Part shown: positions 19,088-28,787 of the stretch, piece by piece | How positions within the stretch are numbered: the stretch's first letter is position 1 | Layout: every line of letters begins with the position of its first letter | Assembly: GCF_002160255.1 (NCBI RefSeq) | Contig: NZ_NFKF01000005.1 | Location: 118,569-182,568, forward strand | Length of the DNA: 64,000 nucleotides | Direction of reading: 5' to 3' | DNA from: Olsenella sp. An188 | GTDB lineage: Bacteria; Actinomycetota; Coriobacteriia; Coriobacteriales; Atopobiaceae | The notes under the pieces: generated by a model | Told to the model about the DNA's origin: nothing | Databases searched by the model: none | What the model saw: only the letters and a program-made list of their open reading frames with translations | Program-made: the position numbers and the translations under genes

Positions 19088-19150
19088 GTCTTCGTGAATG
19101 TCGCCGTGTTCCGACTGCGGTGAAAGCGGCAGTTGGTGCCCGGCCCCAAC

Positions 19151-20275
19151 CTACAGGTTCGCGCCGCCGAGGCCCATGTAGGCGGTGATGATGGCGCGGC
19201 GGCGCTTGCTGCCGGCCGGGCAGACGCGGTCGAAGGCCGGCATGATGCCCTTGTAGAGGGCGATGACCTGCAGACGCTTGGCAAGCCCGGCCGCGCTCGC
19301 GCGCGAGTCCTCCAGCTGGCCGCGAATCTCGTCCAGGTAGGGGGAGTGCATCGCGTAGCGCCAGAAGTTGTCCGCGCGGTCCGCGTCCGGATAGAGCCAG
19401 GGGCGGTTGTCCGGGCCCGCGAAGTGGATGATGGCGGGGTCCGCCGCGGCCTCCTCGTACTCGGCGCGCACGTCGGCCGGCGCGTTGGAGACGATGTGGG
19501 TGCGGCGCAGGTGCTGCCAGTCCATGAGGTAGTTCCAGCGCATGTGCACGCGCACGTAGTTGCCGTTGACCACGCGGTTGAGCACGTCCTGGTCGAGCCA
19601 GCGCCACATGCGCTGCGTGGAGAGGGCGAGAAACTCCTCCGGGCTCACGGTGCGCCTCAGCTCGGCGAGGTTCATGAGCAGCACGCCCGCCTGGAAGTAG
19701 TCGTGGGGGTCGCGCATCCCGAGCTCGTTTTTCAGGTAGGGGCCCACCGTGGCGTCGTAGCCCTCGATCTGGCCGATCGTGTCGGCGTCGCGCGTCGCGG
19801 CGAGCGGGTAGCCGGTCACGTCCACGTCGAAGAGCCCCGCGATGTCCTTCTCGACGATGAGGTCGGAGTCCAGGTAGATAGCCTTGTCCACGTTGGGGAG
19901 CAGCTGCGGCGCGAGCAGGCGGTAGTAGGTCTCGGGCCGGAAGTGCCCGTGGTGGGGGAGCTCGATGTCGCCGAGCGCGGCGTCGACGTCCAGAAAGCCG
20001 ATGCCCACGTTGTCGGACTTCACCTGGCGGGTGAGCGTGATCATGGACGCCGGCGAGATGTCGCGCGTGAGCACGATGATGTCGTAGCGTCGGCTCGCGC
20101 ACGCGTTCTCGACGATAGACTGCGTGGCCACCGACAGGTACGGCACGAAGTTCTCGCTGCACGCAAAGACGACGACCACGTCGCTGAGCGGAAGGTCGAG
20201 GTCAACGGACGAGCTTGCGAGCATCGTGGAGGAGAGCGGGTTCCTCACGTGCGTTGTCTTGCGCAGTGGCTTCAT
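19151..20275 (-). CDS. Family 8 glycosyltransferase
   Basis: A 374-residue cytoplasmic enzyme of the GT8 (LgtC/glycogenin-like) fold. The hallmark AIYLDSDLIVEKDI contains the DxD metal/nucleotide-sugar site near residue 126. Also visible are the early VVVFACSENFVPYLSVA, the donor-side DYFQAGVLLMNLAEL, WLDQDVLN, and the HFAGPDNRPW motif near residue 293 that completes the active site. It is expected to transfer a hexose from a UDP-sugar to a surface or lipid acceptor. The start MKPLRKTTHV has AGAGGA ahead. No polysaccharide cluster surrounds it, so its product is unknown. Confidence 0.88.
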   Translation of the reverse strand: MKPLRKTTHVRNPLSSTMLASSSVDLDLPLSDVVVVFACSENFVPYLSVATQSIVENACASRRYDIIVLTRDISPASMITLTRQVKSDNVGIGFLDVDAALGDIELPHHGHFRPETYYRLLAPQLLPNVDKAIYLDSDLIVEKDIAGLFDVDVTGYPLAATRDADTIGQIEGYDATVGPYLKNELGMRDPHDYFQAGVLLMNLAELRRTVSPEEFLALSTQRMWRWLDQDVLNRVVNGNYVRVHMRWNYLMDWQHLRRTHIVSNAPADVRAEYEEAAADPAIIHFAGPDNRPWLYPDADRADNFWRYAMHSPYLDEIRGQLEDSRASAAGLAKRLQVIALYKGIMPAFDRVCPAGSKRRRAIITAYMGLGGANL

Positions 20276-20377
20276 GGGTCCTCTTCGCGCCGCCTTCAGA
20301 GTCTCGTCAACTCTACCATTCGGGCGCGGCACCCACAAACGGCGAGAAGAACCTCCAGACGGCGCGCCACGCGTGCC

Positions 20378-21142
20378 TTAGGGGAGAAGGACCCGCCCGG
20401 CGTTTGCGGCGAGAAGGGCGCGCACGTCGTCCTCGTCCGCTCCGCGGGCGGCCGCGACGCGGGCGACGGCGCGCTCCAGGGAGGCGACGAGGTCCTCGGC
20501 GCCGAGCGCGGAGCCCCGCTCGGGCGGCAGGTCGGTCTCGCTGAGCAGCAGCTCCCCCGGCAGCACGCGCGCGTACTCGCGCCCGCGCCGGGTGGCGAGG
20601 GCGCGCTCGCCCATCGAGAAGAGGCACCCGAGCCGCGCGGCGCGCCAGAGCTCCTCGGAGGTGCCGGAGAACCAGTGCAGGACGCAGCGGCAGCGCTCGG
20701 CGGCCCCCGTGCGCTCGAGGACGTCGAGCGCGTCGCCCGCCGCGCGCACCGCGTGGACGGACAGGACGTGCGGGGCCTCCGGGTCGCTCGCGCGGGCGGC
20801 CGCGTCGCAGACGAGCTCGAAGGCGTCGAGCTGGGAGCGGTAGGTCGCCGCGTGGCGCGGCGACGCGTCGAGCCCGACCTCGCCCACCCAGCGGACGCCC
20901 GTCAGCAGCTCGCAGAGGGCGTCGGCGTCGCGAGCGTCTCGGACCCACCACGGGTGGAGGCCGGCCGCGAGCGCCACGTTCTTCTCGCCAGCCAGCGCGT
21001 CTCTGAGGCGCAGGTACTCGGCCGGGGTCACCGTGACGGCCAGCATGCCGGCGCCGAGCCGCGCCGCGCGCTCGGCCACCTCTCCCGCCTCGGCGAACCA
21101 CCCCAGGTGCACGTGCATGTCATAGAGCTGATGCCCGCTCAC
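20378..21142 (-). CDS. TatD-like metal-dependent hydrolase
   Basis: A 254-residue TIM-barrel hydrolase. Metal ligands of the TatD class are all visible: HVH at residues 10-12, GLHPWW near 61, GEVGLD with the bridging glutamate near 87, SVHAV, CVLHWFSGT near 156 and SETDLP near 203. Substrates in this family include DNA ends and small amides. It is shorter than some TatD proteins but complete. It lies upstream of the glycosyltransferase on the same strand with a gap of about 100 bases; a functional link is not evident. Confidence 0.85.
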   Translation of the reverse strand: MSGHQLYDMHVHLGWFAEAGEVAERAARLGAGMLAVTVTPAEYLRLRDALAGEKNVALAAGLHPWWVRDARDADALCELLTGVRWVGEVGLDASPRHAATYRSQLDAFELVCDAAARASDPEAPHVLSVHAVRAAGDALDVLERTGAAERCRCVLHWFSGTSEELWRAARLGCLFSMGERALATRRGREYARVLPGELLLSETDLPPERGSALGAEDLVASLERAVARVAAARGADEDDVRALLAANAGRVLLP

Positions 21143-21199
21143 GGCCCTCCCTCCGTCCGTCCAGCCTAGTCTAGCGCGCGCCCCGGCGGGAACCGGCCC

Positions 21200-21353
21200 C
21201 GATTGGGCGGCATGTTTGATATGGGTGCGCCTGCCGGGGGAGCGCCGTCACCGACGTTGGGATGGGCATGGCCTCTGAGCTGCGCTTTCCTGGGGTCGTT
21301 CTTCTCGCCTGCCGAGCTCTGCGCGCCACCGCATCAAACATGCCACCCAATCG
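21200..21353. repeat. GATTGGG repeat, inverted pair
   Basis: CGATTGGGCGGCATGTTTGA (21200-21219) and its inverse, CGATTGGGTGGCATGTTTGA read on the other strand (ending 21353), flank about 110 bases that include GTTCTTCTCGCC; CTGGCGAGAAGCGCC follows just outside. Same family as 15181-15313. The whole 386-base gap (21143-21528) otherwise holds only the valS promoter. Confidence 0.8.
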
Positions 21354-21480
21354 CGCCCCCTTTCTGGCGAGAAGCGCCCTGGCCCGGGAGCGGGGAGGCC
21401 CAAACGCACAATCACCCCCGTTTTTTGGCGGAGGCGGGCGCGCCCCGGTGCGGGGCCGGCCGTCGCGCCGCCCGCGCGCG

Positions 21481-21489
21481 TGCTATCCT
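21481..21489 (+). promoter_or_regulatory. Extended -10 promoter TGCTATCCT for valS
   Basis: TGCTATCCT lies 40 bases ahead of the chosen valS start. The TGC extension matches the candidates at 15475 and 58557. Confidence 0.45.
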
Positions 21490-21528
21490 GTTACACCGAT
21501 ACGAACGCGCACCACGAGAGGACAAGCC

Positions 21529-24216
<2,688 letters not shown>

Positions 24217-24240
24217 GTCCTTGCGCGCAGGGGAGGCCCG

Positions 24241-24298
24241 CCGGGCTTCTCGCAGGCTCACTTCGCTTCGCTCAGAAGTCGCCTGCCGAGAAGCCCGG
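24241..24298. repeat. Hairpin formed by inverted GCGAGAAG-type words
   Basis: CCGGGCTTCTCGCAGGC (24241-24257) is complementary to GCCTGCCGAGAAGCCCGG (24281-24298) apart from one extra base. The loop contains CTTCGCTTCGCTC. Placed 25 bases after valS, it may end the transcript. Confidence 0.65.
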
Positions 24299-24342
24299 TG
24301 GGCCTTCGCGTTGTGGCCCTCGCTCGGGCGGGGGTGTGGGTC

Positions 24343-24456
24343 TGTAGGAGCTTGCCGACAGTTTGGGGCGGGAAAGTGTCGGCAGGCTCCTACACGGCGC
24401 GGCTTGTAGGCACGTGCCGACACTTCCGGTCGCAAAAGTGTCGGCAAGCTCCTACA
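24343..24456. repeat. Two tandem TGTAGG hairpin repeats
   Basis: Unit A (24343-24394) runs from TGTAGGAGCTTGCCGACA to TGTCGGCAGGCTCCTACA; unit B (24405-24456) from TGTAGGCACGTGCCGACA to TGTCGGCAAGCTCCTACA. Both are about 52 bases with 18-base arms. The loops differ (AGTTTGGGGCGGGAAA-like and CTTCCGGTCGCAAAA-like). This fits a REP-family pair in the 374-base valS-XRE gap. Confidence 0.8.
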
Positions 24457-24590
24457 CCGCTCAAACCGTTGGCGCAACCGGTTGACGGGCGCGGTGAAAC
24501 GTCAACCTCCGCTCGCTTGAGCGCCCCGACGTGAGATTCCATACTGGGGGCGGGCACCAGACCGCTCTCGCTCTCTCCTGGGAGGTCGAC

Positions 24591-25730
24591 ATGGATCCGC
24601 ACGTCAACATCGGAAGGACCATCGCGCGCGAGCGCAGGGCCGCGCACGTCACGCAGGGGGCGCTCGCCGATCACCTCGGCGTGAGCAAGGCGGCTGTCTC
24701 CAAGTGGGAGCTCGGCCTGAGCGTCCCGGACGTCGCCCTGCTGCCGCGCATCGCCGCGTACTTCTCGCTCACCATCGACGAGCTCTTCGACTGGAGGGCG
24801 CGGCTCAGCGAGGAGGAGGCCGCGGCGGTCTTTGCCCGGGTGTGCGCGGAGGGGCGCGAGGACGCCCCGGCGGCGCGGGGGCACCTGAGGCGCGCCGTGT
24901 CGGAGCACTTCTCGGACTGGAACCTCCTGCTCATGATGTCCTCCCTGCTCACCACGTGGTCCGCGCTGGCCGAGGGGGAGGGCGACGCCGCGGGGGCCGA
25001 GAGCCTGCGCGACGAGGCGCTCGAGCTCCTCGACCGCGTGCTCGAGGGCGCCGACGACCCCGTGACGCTCGCGCTGGCCCGGCAGTCCCGGGCAACGGCG
25101 CTCTTCTCGGCGGGCGACGCCGAGGGCGCGGCGGCGCTGCTCGAGCCGCTCGTGCGCCGCCACGACGACGCCACGGCGACGATGCTGCTCGCGAGCTGCT
25201 ACCGGCGGCTCGGCCGCGACGAGGAGGCCTGGGAGCTCCTGGAGATGCGCTGCCTCTCGGCGGGCATGTTCGTGCTGACGGCGCTCCTGCAGCAGATCGG
25301 CATGAGCGGGGACCCCTCCTTCGTCCGTGCCGCCGCCGGGGCCGCCCGCCGCGTCGGCGACGCGCTCTCCCTCGAGTCGCTCAACCCGCTCTATCCGGTG
25401 ACGCTCGAGGCCGAGACGGCGGACGCCCTGCTCAGGTCTGGCGAGAAGGACGAGGCGCTCGCGGCCCTCTCTCGCGCGGTCGACGCCGCGGAGCGCCTGG
25501 GGGAGGGAGGCGGTGCCGAGGGGGTGACGCTCTTCCCGCATGCGCGCGACCGGCTCGAGGCGTCGCGCGTCGGCGAGGCGTGGGCGGACCACAAGCGCGC
25601 GCAGCTCGACGAGGCGGTTCTCGCCGCCCGGGCGTCGCTTGCCGAGCGCCTTGCCGACCCGGCGTGGGAGGCCCTGGTGCCCGGGGCGTCGCTCGACTCG
25701 CTCCGCTCGCGCGTCGAGGCTTGGAACTAG
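24591..25730 (+). CDS. XRE-family regulator with helical-repeat C-terminus
   Basis: A 379-residue protein. The N-terminal HTH (about residues 8-60) reads IGRTIARERRAAHVTQGALADHL, GVSKAAVSKWE and SVPDVALLPRIAAYF, the classic XRE fold. The rest is Ala/Leu/Arg/Glu-rich with TPR-like helical pairs (for example SGDAEGAAALLEPLVRRHDD). The start is ATG after GGGAGG. It lies 48 bases upstream of an ABC ATPase-permease pair and probably regulates it in response to an unknown signal. Such fused sensors often bind peptides or partner proteins. Confidence 0.85.
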   Translation: MDPHVNIGRTIARERRAAHVTQGALADHLGVSKAAVSKWELGLSVPDVALLPRIAAYFSLTIDELFDWRARLSEEEAAAVFARVCAEGREDAPAARGHLRRAVSEHFSDWNLLLMMSSLLTTWSALAEGEGDAAGAESLRDEALELLDRVLEGADDPVTLALARQSRATALFSAGDAEGAAALLEPLVRRHDDATATMLLASCYRRLGRDEEAWELLEMRCLSAGMFVLTALLQQIGMSGDPSFVRAAAGAARRVGDALSLESLNPLYPVTLEAETADALLRSGEKDEALAALSRAVDAAERLGEGGGAEGVTLFPHARDRLEASRVGEAWADHKRAQLDEAVLAARASLAERLADPAWEALVPGASLDSLRSRVEAWN

Positions 25731-25778
25731 GCGACGGCGGGGATATACTTGCGCGGTCACAGGACGGAGGGAGCGCGC

Positions 25779-26426
25779 ATGGACGCTGCTTTGCAGGTAC
25801 GCGACCTTGCCTTCGGGTACGGGGACGTGCCCGTCTGGGAGGGCGTGAGCTTCTCGCTTGCGCCCGGTGAGGTGGCGTTTCTTACCGGCCCCAACGGGGC
25901 GGGGAAGTCGACGCTCTTTCGCTGCCTGGCGGGCTGGCTCGCGCCGCACGAGGGCGAGATACGCCTCCTGGGCAGCCCCTTCACCGGCCGCACGCGCCTG
26001 GAGCCGGGCACGCTCTCCTTCGTGCCCGACGTGCCCACCTTCTACGACGACCTCACGGCTGTCGAGCACCTCGAGCTCGTGCTAGCCGCAAACCGCGCCG
26101 ACGCCGCCCGCCCGCGCGCGGAGGGGCTGCTCGAGCGCTTTGGGCTGACGGGCCGCGAGACGCTCCCGCCGTCGTCGTACTCGCGCGGCATGCGCGAGAA
26201 GCTCGCCCTCGTGCTCGCCCTCGCGCTGCGCCCCCGCGTCCTGCTGCTCGACGAGCTGCACGGCCCGCTCGACCGCGAGGCGTCGCTCGTCCTCTCCGAG
26301 GAGATCGCCGCCGCGGCGCACGACGGGACGGCCGTGCTGCTGAGCTGCCACCACGACGTCCCCGGCCTCGTGCCCGACCTCTCGCTCGAGCTCGCCGACG
26401 GCGAGCTTGTCGTGGCGGGGGCCTAG
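25779..26426 (+). CDS. ABC transporter ATPase
   Basis: A 215-residue ATPase. Walker A GPNGAGKSTL is near residue 38, signature SYSRGMREKLAL near 132, Walker B VLLLDELHGPLD near 154 and the H position LSCHHDVPG near 190. The degenerate signature (SRGMREK) is typical of exporter ATPases of the CcmA/BcrA class. The start has GGAGGGAG ahead, and TATACT at 25744 may be its -10. The next gene begins two bases after the stop. It powers the large permease downstream. Confidence 0.87.
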   Translation: MDAALQVRDLAFGYGDVPVWEGVSFSLAPGEVAFLTGPNGAGKSTLFRCLAGWLAPHEGEIRLLGSPFTGRTRLEPGTLSFVPDVPTFYDDLTAVEHLELVLAANRADAARPRAEGLLERFGLTGRETLPPSSYSRGMREKLALVLALALRPRVLLLDELHGPLDREASLVLSEEIAAAAHDGTAVLLSCHHDVPGLVPDLSLELADGELVVAGA

Positions 26427-26427
26427 C

Positions 26428-27909
26428 GTGGGCGCTCGCGGCCCCCTGGGCCTCATCGTGCGCCTCGAGCTGCGCCACGCGAGGAGCGACCTGCGCTTCC
26501 TGCTGTTTGCGGCCGGGACGGACATCGACGAGGACCGCGACTTCCTGGAGCGCGCCTACCAGCTCTACCTGCTGGCGATCTTTGCGGTGGTGCTCGCGCT
26601 CTCGTGGGGGCAGGTCGTCTACCTCGTGGAGGGGATGCGCGACGCCCTGGGGCAGGTGGCGGGCGCGCTCGCCATGGCCCTCGTCGCTCTCGCCCCGGCC
26701 GCGGCGCTCGCCGCCTGGTCGCTCTGCGCCCTGAGGGAGACGCCGCTTCGCCTCACCGGGCCCGACATCGCCTGGCTCGCCCGCGCCGTTCCCCCGCGCG
26801 CCCTGCTCGCCGTCCAGCTCGTCCGGGGCGTTGTCGTGACCGCCCTGGTCGGGGCCCTGGGGGCCTACCTGCTCGGCGTGCTCGCGCTCGCCCCGAGCCG
26901 GCTCGCCTGGGCCGCGCTCGGCGCCGCGGTGATGCCCGCCGCGCGCCTTCTGGCCACCCTCGTCGGCCTGGCGAGAAGCGCCTCTCCGCGGCGGCTCCGC
27001 CTCGCGGTCACGCTCGCCTCCGGCGCGCTCGCCGCGCTTCTCGCCGTCGCCCTGCTCGTCGCCCTGCCCACGCTCGTCTTCCTCGCGGGCCTCGCCCTCG
27101 TTCCCGCCGCGCTCGCCCTCGACGCCGCCGCGGCCGCCTGCGCGCTCCTTCTCGCCTCCCGCGCCGACATGGCCTTCGTCGTGGACGACAACGAGCTCTA
27201 CGCCGCACGCCGCTCGCTGCGCTTCCTCGCCCTCGTCGACTCCGGGGCCTACCGCGAGGCGTACCGCCGCCGTCGCCTGGGGCGCCGTCCCCGGGCGAGA
27301 AGGACCTGGCGCTTCTGGGGCGGGCCCGCCGCGGCCGTCTCCCACGCCCTCGCGAGCCTGGTGCGCGACCCGTCGGCGCTGCTGGGGATCCTCTCGTGGG
27401 GGGCGCTGCTCGTCCCGATGGGGGCGCTGCTCGTCGCGGCGCGGGTCAACGTGGGCGTGCTGCTCTCGTGGTACCTCTGCGCGACGCTCACCCTGCGCGA
27501 GCCGTGCCCGCTCGCCCGCGTCTTCCGGGAGGACTGCCGAAACCGCCTCGTCCGCGCGCAGCTGCCCATGGGGACGCTCCAGCTCCTCGCGCTCGACTCG
27601 CTGCCCGCGCTCGTGGTGGCGCTGGCCGCCTCTGCGGCGGTTATCGCCCTGGCGGCCGGCGCGCTCGGGGAGGGCACGGCGGTGCCGACCGTCCTTCTCG
27701 CCTGGGCCATGCTCGCCGCGCTCACGCTCTCGGCGGCCTTCGACGACCCGCGTCGCGCGCGGGGCTCGGGCTCGCTTCGGGCGACGGGCTTCGTGTGCGG
27801 CGCGCTGTCCCTGTTCGCCGTCGGGCTCGCGGGGCTGCTCGGCACCCTCCCGGCGCTTGCGTGCGCGCTTGCGGTGGACGTCCTTCTCGCCTGCGCCCTG
27901 CGCGACTGA
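26428..27909 (+). CDS. ABC transporter permease, large multi-spanning
   Basis: A 493-residue membrane protein with roughly ten to twelve hydrophobic segments, rich in Ala and Leu. The GTG start (VGARGPLGLIVRLELRHARSDLRFLL) directly follows the ATPase stop. No conserved motif names the substrate. A soluble stretch near residues 270-300 (ARRSLRFLALVDSGAYREAYRRRR) is strongly basic and probably cytoplasmic. Many CTTCTCGCC/GGCGAGAAG words fall within this gene, forcing rare CTT and AGA codons. It converges with tcdA with only four bases between the stop codons. Confidence 0.78.
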   Translation: MGARGPLGLIVRLELRHARSDLRFLLFAAGTDIDEDRDFLERAYQLYLLAIFAVVLALSWGQVVYLVEGMRDALGQVAGALAMALVALAPAAALAAWSLCALRETPLRLTGPDIAWLARAVPPRALLAVQLVRGVVVTALVGALGAYLLGVLALAPSRLAWAALGAAVMPAARLLATLVGLARSASPRRLRLAVTLASGALAALLAVALLVALPTLVFLAGLALVPAALALDAAAAACALLLASRADMAFVVDDNELYAARRSLRFLALVDSGAYREAYRRRRLGRRPRARRTWRFWGGPAAAVSHALASLVRDPSALLGILSWGALLVPMGALLVAARVNVGVLLSWYLCATLTLREPCPLARVFREDCRNRLVRAQLPMGTLQLLALDSLPALVVALAASAAVIALAAGALGEGTAVPTVLLAWAMLAALTLSAAFDDPRRARGSGSLRATGFVCGALSLFAVGLAGLLGTLPALACALAVDVLLACALRD

Positions 27910-27913
27910 CGCC

Positions 27914-28639
27914 CTACTCCCAGCCCAGGAGGTCGCGGATCACGCGGCTCGCGAGCATCTGGCCCATGATGGGCGGCAGGTAGCTCATCGTGCCCAGAAG
28001 TGGCCCCTCGCGCATCCACCGCTCGTCGGAGATGGCCTCCATGCGCACCGGCTCCTCGTCGGAGAAGAGCACGCGCAGGCCGCGGATGCCGCGGCGGCGG
28101 CACTCCTTTCGCATCACGCGCGCGAGCGGGCAGTTGACGGTCTCCTCGATCCGCGCGAAGCGCAGCCGGCACGGGTCGAGCTTGTTGGCCCCGCCCATCG
28201 CGGAGAGCTCGGGCACGCCGCGCTCCTGGCACCAGGCGGCCAGGCGCAGCTTCTGCGCCACGGTGTCGATGGCGTCCACCACGTAGTCGAGCTCGCCGAG
28301 CGCCCCCATCTGCTCGCCTAGCGCGTCCTTGTCGAGAAACGCGTGCACGGCGGTGACGTCGGCGCCCGGGTTGATGTCGAGCGCCATGGCCCGCATGACC
28401 TCGGCCTTGGGGCGGCCGAGGGTGCTGGTGAACGCGAGCGCCTGGCGGTTGATGTTGCTCGGGGCCACCACGTCGCGGTCGAGCAGCACAAGCCGTCCCA
28501 CGCCGCCGCGCGCGAGCGCCTCCGCGCAGGATGAGCCCACGCCGCCGAGGCCGATCACGGCCACGCGCGCCCGCGCGAGCCGCTCGAGCCCCTCGTCCCC
28601 GACGACGAGCCGCAGCCTGTCCGTTGCCGTCTCCGCCAC
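27914..28639 (-). CDS. tcdA: tRNA threonylcarbamoyladenosine dehydratase-type E1-like enzyme
   Basis: A 241-residue ThiF/MoeB-fold protein. The adenylate-binding loop is VAVIGLGGVGSSCAEALAR near 29-47, then DRDVVAPSNINRQ with the catalytic arginine, KAEVMRAMALDINP, and DAIDTVAQKLRLA. The C-terminal part LGTMSYLPPIMGQMLASRVIRDLL fits the TcdA (CsdL/YgdL) group, which cyclises t6A to ct6A at tRNA position 37. I chose the GTG start (VAETATDRLRL) with GGAGG ahead; a longer in-frame extension upstream is basic and unlike the family. Confidence 0.85.
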   Translation of the reverse strand: MAETATDRLRLVVGDEGLERLARARVAVIGLGGVGSSCAEALARGGVGRLVLLDRDVVAPSNINRQALAFTSTLGRPKAEVMRAMALDINPGADVTAVHAFLDKDALGEQMGALGELDYVVDAIDTVAQKLRLAAWCQERGVPELSAMGGANKLDPCRLRFARIEETVNCPLARVMRKECRRRGIRGLRVLFSDEEPVRMEAISDERWMREGPLLGTMSYLPPIMGQMLASRVIRDLLGWE

Positions 28640-28787
28640 GGTGCCTCCGTCCCTCTCGCCCTGCCATGCCGCCCAAGAGTGTACGACACGCGGCCGGCGC
28701 GCCCGCACGTTACCGCTCGGAGAACGCTTCCGGCGGCGGCGCTCCACTCTGGTAGAGTGCGTGCAAACACCCGCGGAGGGGGGCGCC

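Noticed and set aside
24343..24456. CRISPR-like array
   Set aside because: Only two units, each a self-complementary hairpin, with no regular spacers and no cas genes nearby.
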